Assembly: GCF_014132355.1 (NCBI RefSeq)
Contig: NZ_BLZO01000042.1
Coordinates: 1-64,000 of the forward strand
Length of the DNA: 64,000 nt
Direction: 5' to 3'
Source: Okeania sp. KiyG1
GTDB taxonomy: Bacteria > Cyanobacteriota > Cyanobacteriia > Cyanobacteriales > Microcoleaceae
A model generated the notes under the pieces. That model was given only the letters and a program-made list of their open reading frames with translations, had not been told where the DNA came from and did not search any database. How positions within the stretch are numbered: position 1 is the stretch's first letter; each line of letters starts with the position of its first letter. The position numbers were made by a program, and so were the translations under genes. Positions 26,780 to 35,869 of this stretch are shown one piece after another.

Positions 26780-27766
26780 TTACATTTTAACTACTTCAGC
26801 TTCAGTCTTCTCTGTTGATGATAATATTGAACTAACCTTAACCGCGCGGAACATTCCGAAACGACAAAGACCACTCCCGAATGCCAAACGCATCAATAAC
26901 AAGGTAGGTACTTCTCGTATAGACTTAATTATCCCTGATAAACCAAAACGAATCATTCCTTGAGGTCTAATTACACCTTGCCAAATAGAATCCAACCAAG
27001 AAGGAATAGTCTCCTGCGTCCAATCTGCTGTTACTACCTCCCCTTCCACTAATCCAGTTTCTGCTATCAGTTCCGAAAAACCCTCAATACTAGAAAAAGC
27101 AGGATGAGACCACTGCTCTAATAACTGTCGCATTACAGGTTTTTCCCAGAAATTGAGTGGTTTTTGGCGATCGTCTCGCTGATTCCAGTCAGCTACAACC
27201 AATATTCCACCAGGTTTTAATACCCGCATCATTTCTTCAGCATATTTAGCTTTATCTGGCATATGAGGTCCTGCTTCAATAGACCAAACTACATCAAAAC
27301 TATTATCTGGAAAAGAAAGTGCTAGAGCGTCATCTACCTGAAATTTAGCATCAACTCCTTCCGGGGTTAATTCCTGAGCGCGTTGTACTTGTTTAGGACT
27401 AATAGTAATCCCTGTAACGTCAAACCCATAATCTTTTGCTAAAATACGGGTGCTTCCACCAATGCCACAACCTACATCTAAAACAGTAGTACTGCGAAAT
27501 AGTTTATCCAACCCTCCCCATTTCACCATTTCATGGACAAAGTCAGACTTGGCAGTCAAAAAATCTTTCTTCTGTGGTGGCGAACCATAATGACCTAAGT
27601 GAATGTGTTCGCCCCAGTAAAATTCTAGGATACCGTCTTGAGTCCATTCATCGTAGGAATTAGCTACCGTCTCAGACGACTCATAACTGCGAGGGGTGAG
27701 AAAATAAAGCGCAATACCTACCACCAAAAGTAAAAGTAGAAATCCCAGAAGGTAATATAAGTACAT
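26780..27766 (-). CDS. 2-methyl-6-phytyl/solanesyl-benzoquinol (MPBQ/MSBQ) methyltransferase
   Basis: SAM-dependent C-methylation of the aromatic ring in tocopherol and plastoquinone synthesis. It closely matches, from memory, the Synechocystis MPBQ/MSBQ methyltransferase (sll0418). 328 aa with an N-terminal membrane helix (LLGFLLLLLVVGIALYFL), then SYDEWTQDGILEFYWGEHIH, SAM motif I VLDVGCGIGGSTRILAKDYG, post-I FPDNSFDVVWSIEAGPHMPD, VLKPGGILVVADWNQRDDRQ and the C-terminal LLMRLAFGSGLCRFGMFRAV. The full length is intact. The membrane helix fits a thylakoid or envelope location where prenylquinone substrates reside. Monocistronic. A family I element abuts its stop codon. Confidence 0.93.
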   Translation of the reverse strand: MYLYYLLGFLLLLLVVGIALYFLTPRSYESSETVANSYDEWTQDGILEFYWGEHIHLGHYGSPPQKKDFLTAKSDFVHEMVKWGGLDKLFRSTTVLDVGCGIGGSTRILAKDYGFDVTGITISPKQVQRAQELTPEGVDAKFQVDDALALSFPDNSFDVVWSIEAGPHMPDKAKYAEEMMRVLKPGGILVVADWNQRDDRQKPLNFWEKPVMRQLLEQWSHPAFSSIEGFSELIAETGLVEGEVVTADWTQETIPSWLDSIWQGVIRPQGMIRFGLSGIIKSIREVPTLLLMRLAFGSGLCRFGMFRAVKVSSILSSTEKTEAEVVKM

Positions 27767-27898
27767 TGAGACCTTTGTATTTGTTTACGATTTTATTTGA
27801 TTTACTGACTAGCTATTTTAGCAGCTCATCTGAACTCAAGGCAATACGATCGCGACACTTAGTAGAGCAAGAAAAATATCACCTTCTTCAAAATCTTA

Positions 27899-28021
27899 CA
27901 GCAGTTTTCTAGTTGATGAGGTACAAAGTTTTATTGCTCTAGGGAACAGGGAACAGGGAACAGGGAATAGGAAATATAAGAATAGTTCTATAAGTGTACC
28001 TCACTATCCTCAAAAGTGCTG
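27899..28021. repeat. Family C MITE inserted at TA
   Basis: Ends CAGCAGTTTTC and AAAAGTGCTG flanked by TA on both sides (27897-27898 and 28022-28023). Contains GGGAACA heptamers and the GATGAGGTAC/GTGTACCTCA inner pair. Confidence 0.65.
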
Positions 28022-28037
28022 TAATCAACAAATTAGC

Positions 28038-28523
28038 TTAATCTTCGTCTTCATCTGGCGGTCTAGTAATAACATCAAACAATATTTTTGCTAAATCATT
28101 TTTATTATCAATCTCTTGAACTTCCTCACTTATGGCTTTAGCTTTTTCCAAATCTCCCATCTTGGCAATAATCAATCCCGAAGCAGCATAAGCAGTAATC
28201 AAAAGATTAATTTGTTGCTCTTTTTTGCGACTAGCTAATATAGTTTTTACCTCCTGCCAATCATCCGGTAAATTTTCCCGTTTTTTCACTTCAGCAATTA
28301 CCTTATGTGCTAATTGAAGCGACATTTTCATATTATTTTTATAGAAAAAATAACGATAAGCACCTATCAAAATATCCAGATTTCCATCAGTCTTAGCCAA
28401 AGCTTGATTAATATAATTTTCTGATGTCTCAGTATCCTCCCAATTTTCCACCGCCAACATCAATAAACTTTTGACATCTTCAGGCACATCATACCAGGAA
28501 AACTTATTTTCTTGAGCTTGCAT
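28038..28523 (-). CDS. TPR-like hypothetical protein, 161 aa
   Basis: All-helical, acidic protein: MQAQENKFSWYDVPEDVKSL, then AVENWEDTETSENYINQALA and AKMGDLEKAKAISEEVQEID, which look like two or three tetratricopeptide-type helix pairs. Ends in a very acidic tail, RPPDEDED. I believe it belongs to a conserved family of short cyanobacterial proteins, but cannot name it. No signal peptide. Stands alone with about 270-410 bp spacers on each side. Confidence 0.65.
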   Translation of the reverse strand: MQAQENKFSWYDVPEDVKSLLMLAVENWEDTETSENYINQALAKTDGNLDILIGAYRYFFYKNNMKMSLQLAHKVIAEVKKRENLPDDWQEVKTILASRKKEQQINLLITAYAASGLIIAKMGDLEKAKAISEEVQEIDNKNDLAKILFDVITRPPDEDED

Positions 28524-28936
28524 TTGTTGAACCTAATCACATTAATAATAATTACCTTAAACTAGGAAAAATTGAAAATCTGCTAATCTTAATAACATTT
28601 TTACTTCTGTAGGTTGGGTTGAGCTTGCGCCATTCAGAGCTTATCCGGAGGATAAACCCAACAGATATAGTTCAGATAGTAAGGGAGCAAGATGCTCCCA
28701 CTGTTCTCTTGACCAAAATAATTACAATAGAACGCCATTAAAATGCACCACCACTCAAAAATCATCCTATGAACAATTGCGCTTTATGGGAGCAAGATAT
28801 GGGAGCAAGATGCTCCCACTGTTCCCTTGACCAAAATAATTACAATAGACCGCCATTAAAATGCACCACCAGCCAAAAGTCCAGCTATACTGAAGATGTT
28901 TCCACATTAATCACAACTCTAAAATCTAAAATTACT
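28524..28936. other. Spacer with partial family G repeat and a direct duplication
   Basis: A partial family G element lies at about 28611-28663, followed by two 78-bp direct repeats (28683-28760 and 28801-28878). The promoter of the hydrolase gene must lie in or after the repeats. Confidence 0.6.
28683..28878. repeat. 78-bp direct repeat, two copies 118 bp apart
   Basis: Copies at 28683-28760 and 28801-28878 differ at only a few positions. Each starts GGGAGCAAGATGCTCCCAC, a palindrome. The open frame upstream of 28937 (from 28769) is repeat sequence and not part of the hydrolase. Confidence 0.75.
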
Positions 28937-29854
28937 ATGTTTATCCCAGTAGGTTTTGAACAACAGTCGGTCGTCACCTCCCAAGGTAGAATGGTTTACT
29001 ATACCAACGAAAAAGCACCCTGGAAAACTGACACTGACAACACTGACGACTTGCCAACCCTAGTATTCTTTCACGGTTTCGGCGGTGGGTCATCTGCCTA
29101 CGAATGGTCAAAAGTTTACCCCGCCTTCGCCTCAGAATACCGTATTCTAGCTCCCGACTTAATCGGATGGGGGCGATCGGAACATCAGGCGCTAGATTAC
29201 AAAGTAGACGACTATATCGCAACAATTATCGAATTTTTAGAACAAACCTGTCAACCTCCCACCAGAATTATTGCCTCTTCCTTGACTGCAGCAATGATGG
29301 TGAGAGTAGCGATCGCTCGTCCGGAATTATTCAAGTCTCTAATATTGACAACTCCCGCAGGTTTATCTGACTTCGGCGACAACTACACCCGTAGTTTTTT
29401 TGCTCAACTGGTAAGTACGCCAATACTAGATCGTTTTATTTATAGTGGTGGTGTTGCTACCCCAGGAGGAATTAGAACTTTCTTGGAAAACAGACAATTT
29501 GCTAATCCCAGGTTAGTTTATGATGAAATTGTGGAGGCATATTTAGAGTCAGCAACTCAACCTAATGCTGAATACGCTGCTTTATCTTTTGTGCGGGGAG
29601 ATTTGTGTTTTGACCTATCTTTATATATGAGTCAATTAACAATTCCCACGGCAATTATTTGGGGTAAAAAATCAGAGTTTACAGGTCCAGAAATAGGTCA
29701 ACGTTTAGCAGATTTAAACCGTGAAGCTGTGAAGATTTTTCAAACATTAGAAAATGTGGGTTTAACGCCTCAATTAGAAGTTCCGGCAGTGACTATTGGG
29801 TTGATTAAAAAGTTCTTGAAACAGTTAGATGAAGTTCCGGTTGGTGTAGTTTAG
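28937..29854 (+). CDS. Alpha/beta hydrolase
   Basis: 305 aa from ATG 28937 (MFIPVGFEQQSVVTSQGRMV). The longer frame from 28769 runs through a duplicated non-coding repeat and is rejected. Fold markers: oxyanion-hole LVFFHGFGGGSSAYEW, LAPDLIGWGRSEH, the nucleophile elbow IIASSLTAAMM (Ser in a modified G-x-S-x-G) and the acid region AIIWGKKSEFTGPEIGQRLA. The usual catalytic His near the end is not obvious, because the C-terminus reads LENVGLTPQLEVPAVTIGLI. Similar cyanobacterial hydrolases share this tail, so activity or substrate may be unusual. Cytosolic, substrate unknown. Confidence 0.85.
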   Translation: MFIPVGFEQQSVVTSQGRMVYYTNEKAPWKTDTDNTDDLPTLVFFHGFGGGSSAYEWSKVYPAFASEYRILAPDLIGWGRSEHQALDYKVDDYIATIIEFLEQTCQPPTRIIASSLTAAMMVRVAIARPELFKSLILTTPAGLSDFGDNYTRSFFAQLVSTPILDRFIYSGGVATPGGIRTFLENRQFANPRLVYDEIVEAYLESATQPNAEYAALSFVRGDLCFDLSLYMSQLTIPTAIIWGKKSEFTGPEIGQRLADLNREAVKIFQTLENVGLTPQLEVPAVTIGLIKKFLKQLDEVPVGVV

Positions 29855-30117
29855 ATATTGGGAAAAACCGGGTTTCCAGTAGGGGCGAATGGCATTCGCC
29901 CTTATACCAATTTGAAAAAGAATGTTACAAATAGTTTCAAACTTTAGATGTCGAATAATTTGCTGAAATTACTGAATAATCAAGGTTTTGAGCTATAAAA
30001 TCTTACTTTTGACTTTTGACTTTTGACTTTTGAATTCTGTGCAAGTCCTGATAATTCTTCTTTAACTATATGATTCTTCATAATTATCAATTATCAATTA
30101 TCCATTATCAATTAAAT

Positions 30118-30669
30118 TCAAATTCCTGCTTGCTGAAAAACTTGTTCAACAGTTATTTCTAATTCTGGCAAAACTTCATCTGCTAAACCTTGTTGCCCAC
30201 GTTTAGTTTTTGGGGGAGAATCAGGATAAAAAATAGTAATGCTTTTTGCTTGTGAATCAACTATCCAAACCCTCAAAGTTCCTGCATTTAAATAATCAGT
30301 GGCTTTTTCACTAAGATAGCCAAAAGATTGACCAGGAGAGATAATTTCAATGGCTAATTCGGGAGGAAACGGACAGAGTTCATCCTCAAATCTTTCTTGG
30401 GGTAATTTCTCATAAGAAATATATAATAGATCGGGTACGGGAACCCAATCTTTTCCATTTTTTTGTAGGGAGATTCCCCATTTTATTCCTACTTCTCCTT
30501 TTGATTGACTCCAGTTAGTCAGAAGTAGATAAAGAGTACCTGTTAAACGAGAATGAAATCTTTTAGGAGACATTTTAGATTGTATTTTTCCGTCTATTAA
30601 TTCATAAGTCGTGTCTCTTTCTGGAAGAGCTAAAAACTGTTCTAAATTTATTTGTGTCTGTGTAATCAT
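30118..30669 (-). CDS. Uma2-family (DUF820) protein, second copy
   Basis: 183 aa. LEQFLALPERDTTYELIDGK start, then KMSPKRFHSRLTG, DWVPVPDLLYISYEKL, the core PPELAIEIISPGQSFGYLSE and WIVDSQAKSITIFYP. Different subfamily from the protein at 24923. PD-(D/E)xK-like fold expected. Single gene between repeat-filled spacers; function unknown. Confidence 0.85.
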   Translation of the reverse strand: MITQTQINLEQFLALPERDTTYELIDGKIQSKMSPKRFHSRLTGTLYLLLTNWSQSKGEVGIKWGISLQKNGKDWVPVPDLLYISYEKLPQERFEDELCPFPPELAIEIISPGQSFGYLSEKATDYLNAGTLRVWIVDSQAKSITIFYPDSPPKTKRGQQGLADEVLPELEITVEQVFQQAGI

Positions 30670-30821
30670 ACATTTTATACCAATTCTTAAAAGCGAGTTT
30701 GGTGAGATTTGTCATCCGCCAAAAAATTTATTTCTTGACTTACAGCAGAACCCATCAGTTATCTAAAGATGAATCTAGTTAGCTATTATGGCTAATTAAT
30801 TAGGATTTGCTAATTATTAAT

Positions 30822-30880
30822 TATCCATTATCCATTATCCATTATCCATTATCCATTATCCATTATCCATTATCCATTAT
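30822..30880. repeat. TTATCCA heptamer array
   Basis: About eight tandem TTATCCA units just downstream of the TPR gene's stop, a short tandemly repeated repetitive sequence of the type known in cyanobacteria. Confidence 0.85.
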
Positions 30881-30888
30881 TAATAATA

Positions 30889-31635
30889 TCATTGTAATTT
30901 TTTGAGTTGATCTAGAGACTTTTGATACCCCTCTTGATTTCCTTGTTGTTTGAATAAATCGGCAGCTTTTTTAAAGTCTGATCTGGCTTTTTCAATATTT
31001 TTGTTACGCTTGTGAATCAAACCCCTGTTATGGTAAGCTTTAGCATATTTGGGATTGAGTCGAATAGCTTGGTTAAAGTCAGCGAGCGCCTTTTCATTTT
31101 CTCCCTGCTTGCCGTAAACAAGACCCCTACCGTTGTAAGCTTTAGCATATTTGGGATTGAGTCGAATAGCTTGGTTAAAGTCAGCGAGCGCCTTTTGATT
31201 TTCTCCCTGTCTGCGGTAAACAATACCCCTGTTATTGTAAGCTTGAGCATATTTGGGATTGAGTCGAATAGCTTGGTTATAGTCAGCGAGCGCCTTTTCA
31301 TTTTTTTCTAGGAGAGTGTAAACAAGACCCCTACCGTTGTAAGCTTTAGCATATTTGGGATTGAGTCGAATAGCTTGGTTAAAGTCAGCGATCGCCTCTT
31401 CATATTTTCTTTCGCTATAGTGCTTAACAGCCTTTTCCAAGTAACTTTCAGCATCCTGATCGCTAGAATCTTTTTGACTAACGATCGCCTCTGAATTACC
31501 AGGAGTCAACCTATCGTCTCCAGTTGAAGAACTTGGAGTAACAATTTCTACTGTACTTATTTCTGCTTCAGATTTACTATAGCCAACTAGAGCTATTGTG
31601 ATTAATCCAATTATTAGTTTAGTAATATGTTTCAT
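30889..31635 (-). CDS. Exported TPR-repeat protein, 248 aa
   Basis: N-terminal signal sequence MKHITKLIIGLITIALVGYS followed by a Ser/Thr-rich stretch and five tetratricopeptide repeats (from about residue 60) of the form EEAIADFNQAIRLNPKYAKA / YNGRGLVYGKQGENEKAL. DNA units of 102 bp are almost identical, so the copies arose or were homogenised recently. Where a lipoprotein would have Cys in the lipobox (LVGC), this has Tyr (LVGYSKSE), so lipidation is probably lost or signal peptidase I acts instead. TPRs are protein-binding scaffolds; the partner is unknown. A related TPR gene lies directly upstream at 31811-32714. Confidence 0.85.
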   Translation of the reverse strand: MKHITKLIIGLITIALVGYSKSEAEISTVEIVTPSSSTGDDRLTPGNSEAIVSQKDSSDQDAESYLEKAVKHYSERKYEEAIADFNQAIRLNPKYAKAYNGRGLVYTLLEKNEKALADYNQAIRLNPKYAQAYNNRGIVYRRQGENQKALADFNQAIRLNPKYAKAYNGRGLVYGKQGENEKALADFNQAIRLNPKYAKAYHNRGLIHKRNKNIEKARSDFKKAADLFKQQGNQEGYQKSLDQLKKLQ

Positions 31636-31810
31636 TATGGTTATTTGGTTATTTGGTTATTTAAACATTTTGAGATAGCTTTGACGGAATGCTCCGCAAA
31701 GGTTTCTAGAGTTATACCAAATCCGCTTAGAAAAAGGTAGTTTATCCAAATCCTTCTAATCCTTTGGCTTTGAGTATTCAATAAATCTCCTATCTAAACC
31801 GGATTTAGTA

Positions 31811-32714
31811 TTATTGTAACTCTCTGAGTTGATCTAGAGAGTCTTGATAATCCTCTTGATTTCCTTGTTGTTTGTATAAGTCGGCAGCTTTTTTAAAGTC
31901 TGATCTGGCTTTTTCAATATTCCTTTTACGCTTGTGAATCAAACCCCTGTTATAGTAAGCATCAGCATTTTTGGGATTGAGTCGAATAGCTTGGTTATAG
32001 TCAGCAATCGCCTTTTCATATTCTCCTTGGTTATCGTAAACAATACCCCTGTTATTGTAAGCTTCAGCATTATTTGGGATTGAGTTGAATAGCTTGGTTA
32101 TAGTCAGCGATCGCCTTTTCATATTCTCTCTGGTTACGGTAAAGATTACCCCTGTTATTGTAAGTCAGCCAAAGTTCGGGATTGTTTAGTCTGATAGATT
32201 CGTTGTAATCAGCGATCGCCTGTTCATACTCTCCCTGTCTGCGGTAAACAATACCCCTGTTATTGTAAGCTTCAGCATTTTTGGGATTGAGTCGAATAGC
32301 TTGGTTATAGTCAGCGATCGCCTGTTCATATTCTCCTCTATCATAGTGATCAACACCCTGATTAAAGTAATTTTTAGCTTCCTGGATTTGAGAAGGAGTA
32401 GCATTACCAGAATTTCTAACAGTCCGATTTTCTCCCTGCCTTTGTCTTTCAACTTCTAGCTCTTGCGCTCGCCGTTCAGCCTCCTCACGCTTCCGTCGTT
32501 CTTCCTCCAGTTGTTGTCGTTGCCTTTGTAGTTCAACTTCCCGTTCTTGTTTTGCTCTCTGTTCTGCCGCTTGAAGTTGCTTTTGCCTATCAGCTTCTAG
32601 CTGTTGCGCTCGCCGTTCTGCCTCCTCACGCTTCCTTCGCTCCTCCTCCAATTGTTGCTGTAATTTAACTTCCTCTCCGTTTAATTCGGCACGTAAAAAA
32701 TGTTCCATCTTCAA
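31811..32714 (-). pseudogene. Coiled-coil/TPR protein split by a one-base frameshift
   Basis: Two frames together form one protein of about 300 aa. First frame (32714-32070): long charged coiled coil (KREEAERRAQQLE repeats, about 20-95), then TPRs such as YEQAIADYNQAIRLNPKNAE. It stops at AIQLNPK. The second frame continues in register with NAEAYNNRGIVYDNQGEYEK and ends DQLRELQ at 31811, the same ending as its neighbour. The break is one extra T: CCCAAATAATGC here against CCCAAAAATGC in sister repeats (about 32070). Either a recent mutation or a sequencing error. No signal peptide. The TPR part is paralogous to the gene at 30889. Confidence 0.75.
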
Positions 32715-33039
32715 CGATTACCAAATATTTCTCCCCTCCAGGGAGGGGTTAGGGGTGGGTCCCCATCCCCACATTCCCCTCCAGGGAGGGGTTAGGGTGG
32801 GTCCCCCTCCAGGGAGGGGTTAGGGGTGGGTCCCCTCCAGGGAGGGGTTAGGGTGGGTCCCCCATCCCCACATTCCCCTCCAGGGAGGGGTTAGGGGTGG
32901 GTCCCCCATCTCCCCATCTCCCCATCTAATTACACCGATGCTACCGGATTTGATATTATTTCCCCTCCACGGTCGGGGGAGGGGCGAGGGGTGGGTTCCC
33001 TATTCCCTATTCCGTCTTTTCTGGAGATGCCTATTTGGA
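32715..33039. repeat. CTCCAGGGAGGGGTTAGGG repeat spacer
   Basis: Five to six tandem copies of a ~35-bp unit (CCTCCAGGGAGGGGTTAGGG plus TGGGTCCCC) at about 32733-32915, each with a small hairpin. No gene. Confidence 0.7.
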
Positions 33040-34544
33040 CTATTTCATCTCATTTAAACGAAGATCTTGCTGAGGAACAGGAATCTCTATTCCTTCTTGA
33101 ACAAATCTTTCCTTAATCTGATGAAGAGCTTCATTATATACCCGCCAGTAATCTGAAGTTTTAGTCCATCCTCCTACATACAGATCGACGAAATATTCTT
33201 CAAATTTCCATGCAAATGTACTCGGTCCTGGTTGCTCTAATACTAAAGGATGAGATTTAAAAATATCCAAAAGTAATTGCTCAACCTTAGACAAATTCTC
33301 ACTATAACCAACCCGAATTTGCAAACTAACGCGACGAGTATCTCTGGCACTATGATTAATGACCACACTACCCAAAACTGAGTTATTGGGAATTGTAATA
33401 ATCTGACCAGTCCAACCTTTTACTTTTGTATGAGCGAGACTGATGGAATCAATGTAACCCCATGTTCCACATAATTCTACTTCATCACCCACATTAAATG
33501 GGTTATAGATCATAATCATTAAACCACTAGCCAAATTTCCAATATTGGTTTGCAAAGCAAATGCCAAGATGAAGCTAGTACCACCAACTAAAGCGAGAAT
33601 TGGACCAAGATTTATTTCCAAAGCAGTCAATGCCAATAAGACACCAACACCAACAGTTGTTTGCCACACAGTTCTGACCAATAATTGACGCAAAGGGTCG
33701 GAAACTCCCCCTACAACTCGCAGACTCCTATTAGTAACAAAGCCTAAAATCCCAGCAACAATTACAGAAGTAACCACAATTGCGGAAAAGATACCAATAT
33801 TTGTGCTCCAACGTAAACCACCTTCTTCTGATTTTATCCAACCAGCTATCCTTAACCACAAACCTTCAGTATCGCTCACATCAATCTCGACACCACTAAC
33901 AGATTGAATATATTGTCGGAAAGATTCAGCTTTGCCACCTTTACTCTCAAATTCATCCAAAACAGTATCAAAGCGATCGGCAAGAGCAGTTTGTTCCTGT
34001 TGAAGCTCAGTGACACCAACTACCAATTGAGTCTTGACTTCCGATGCTTCTTCACTAGAATCTTCGAGTTGCTCAGATAATGCTTCTAATTGTTTTTCTT
34101 TCTCTGCTAATTCCTGTTGACTATCGATATCACCTGTATTACTGACTTCATCTTCGATCGCTTCTGCTACTATTTCTAGATTTTGGGTAGCTTCTTCAGT
34201 TCCTTCACTTTGTTTTTTAACCTCAACAGCTTCCTCAATAGCTTCTTGAGCTTTGGCGAGTTCTTGTTGTGCCACTTCTAGATTGTTTTCAGCTTCTTCT
34301 GCTTCTGGAGAACTAGGAGATGCACTCTTTTTTCTTTCCTCTGCTGCCTCAAGAGATTTTTGAGCTTTTCTATAGCATCAACAGCTTCTTCAGATTTTCG
34401 GGTTTCTCTATTTTTGCGTTTGATTGCAATTTCAGCATCGCTAATTTCCTGAACTTTGGCTTTTAGCAAATTCTGCCAAGCTTTGGCTTCGACTTCTAAT
34501 TCCTCCTGAGTCAGAGGTTTGAGCAAAAGCTTCAGCTCATCCAC
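33040..34544 (-). pseudogene. MscS-family mechanosensitive channel with N-terminal coiled coil, frameshifted
   Basis: Small-conductance mechanosensitive channel. The main frame (34275-33040, 411 aa) has a Glu/Gln-rich coiled coil, membrane helices (IGIFSAIVVTSVIVAGILGF and VWQTTVGVGVLLALTALEIN), the pore-lining helix GGTSFILAFALQTNIGNLAS and the cytoplasmic MscS core NPFNVGDEVELCGTWGYIDS, IPNNSVLGSVVINHS. The frame just upstream (34544-34278, MDELKLLLKPLTQEEL) belongs to the same protein; they join if one A is restored in GAAAAGCTC near 34366. Further upstream, to about 34705, a signal-peptide-like segment ending in VSPASSQ is also out of frame. The intact protein would be about 560 aa. Either a decayed gene or sequence errors. 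The channel core is complete. Confidence 0.8.
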
Positions 34545-34705
34545 AGGAATTTCCGGTTCTTCAGTAGTAATTGCTGTTATTGTTGCTAAAGTTTCTGATT
34601 CTTGGGAACTAGCTGGAGAAACCCATAACGTTAGAGTGCAAGCAATTACTGTTAGGCAAAATACTTGCCATTGATGCCTAAAAATAGATTTTTCTTTTTC
34701 TTCAT

Positions 34706-34837
34706 TAATTAAAATTACGCTTTTTTGAAATATTTACTTTCTCATCAAGCAGCATTATTAGTATTATTCATAATAATTACGATATAACAGGAAAATCCAT
34801 ACTATATTATTTTTAATATTATCTTCCACTACTAGAT
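34706..34837. other. Spacer upstream of MscS
   Basis: AT-rich; probably holds the mscS promoter. No element seen before the repeat array begins at about 34838. Confidence 0.4.
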
Positions 34838-34985
34838 CTGTGCATTAGGTTTTAACTTGAAAATTCTTACTTTTGACTGTCTTGAGTGCGTCTTGCATTC
34901 TGAGAAACCTCAGAATTACGCACTCGATGAATGACTTTTGAATTGAATCTAAACTGACACAGCTAAAACTGTGCATTAGCTTTTC

Positions 34986-35185
34986 ATACCAAGCGTGATA
35001 AATGTTTGTTACAAATGGTAGGGACGTTGCATAAGGGTGTCCCTATGAAAGAAGGAAGAAGGGATAAATATTGAAAAAAGAGAAAAAAGATAGATATAAC
35101 TATCTAAAACGAACTGGAGCAGCTATTTTTAAGCATATCCGAGCAATATCTACCTTTTTGTAGCATTCTTTTTTCACGCTTGGTA
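34986..35185. repeat. Family B MITE, copy 1
   Basis: 200 bp with ends ATACCAAGCGTGA and TCACGCTTGGTA. Inserted in the tandem unit between GCTTTT and AACTTGAAAATTC, which are adjacent in the empty unit at about 35308. The interior carries GTAGGGACGTTGCATAAGGG and AAGGAAGAAGG. Confidence 0.8.
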
Positions 35186-35438
35186 TAACTTGAAAATTCT
35201 TACTTTTGACTGTCTTGAGTGCGTCTTGCATTCTGAGGAAACCTCAGAATTACGCACTCGATGAATGACTTTTGAATTGAATCTAAACTGACACAGCTAA
35301 AACTGTGCATTAGGTTTTAACTTGAAAATTCTTACTTTTGACTGTCTTGAGTGCGTCTTGCATTCTGAGGAAACCTCAGAATTACGCACTCGATGAATGA
35401 CTTTTGACTTTTGAATTGAATCTAAACTGACACAGCTA

Positions 35439-35632
35439 ATACCAAATTGATAAATGTTTGCTACAAATAGTTATGGCATTTTTTATAATTCATGATTTAG
35501 GTTTTAGAATGGATTATAGATATATTTAATACTATTTTTAATGTTTAAAATCATTTTTTTAGTGAAATATATTTTATTTAAAAGTCTTTTTATAGTGCTT
35601 ATTATTCGTAACATTATTTTTAAAAAATGGTA
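35439..35632. repeat. Family B-like MITE, diverged copy
   Basis: 194 bp, ends ATACCAAATTGATAAATG and AAAAAATGGTA, flanked by TA on both sides (35437-35438 and 35633-35634). It splits CAGCTA from AAACTGTGCATT, which are contiguous in the empty unit. The interior differs from copies 1 and 2. Confidence 0.7.
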
Positions 35633-35654
35633 TAAAATTGTGCATTAGCTTTTA

Positions 35655-35855
35655 ATACCAAGCGTGATAAATGTTTGTTACAAATGGTAGGGACGTTGCA
35701 TAAGGGCGTCCCTATGAAAGAAGGAAGAAGGGATAAATATTGAAAAAAAGGGAAAAAAGATAGATATAACTATCTAAAATGAACTGGAGCAGCTATTTTT
35801 AAGCATATCCGAGCAATATCTACCTTTTTGTAGCATTCTTTTTTCACGCTTGATA
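35655..35855. repeat. Family B MITE, copy 2
   Basis: 201 bp, almost identical to copy 1, flanked by TA (35653-35654 and 35856-35857), in the same position of the tandem unit as copy 1. Confidence 0.8.
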
Positions 35856-35869
35856 TAACTTGAAAATTC

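Noticed and set aside
28769-28936. N-terminal extension of the alpha/beta hydrolase
   Set aside because: The 56 extra codons lie in one of two 78-bp direct repeats that are also present in non-coding sequence just upstream.
30118-30669. Uma2 genes as parts of a restriction-modification or toxin-antitoxin unit
   Set aside because: Neither Uma2 gene has an adjacent methyltransferase of DNA type or an antitoxin-like partner; they stand alone, as is usual in cyanobacteria.
31012-31311. Plus-strand frame opposite the TPR gene
   Set aside because: It is the antisense of near-identical 102-bp coding repeats, which keeps a complementary frame open by chance. The minus-strand TPR translation is the meaningful one.
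34278-34544. Separate 88-aa gene upstream of MscS
   Set aside because: Its frame joins the channel's coiled coil in register after adding one A. The out-of-frame end (LLVLQKQKKLKTI) is not protein-like. Treated as part of one frameshifted gene.
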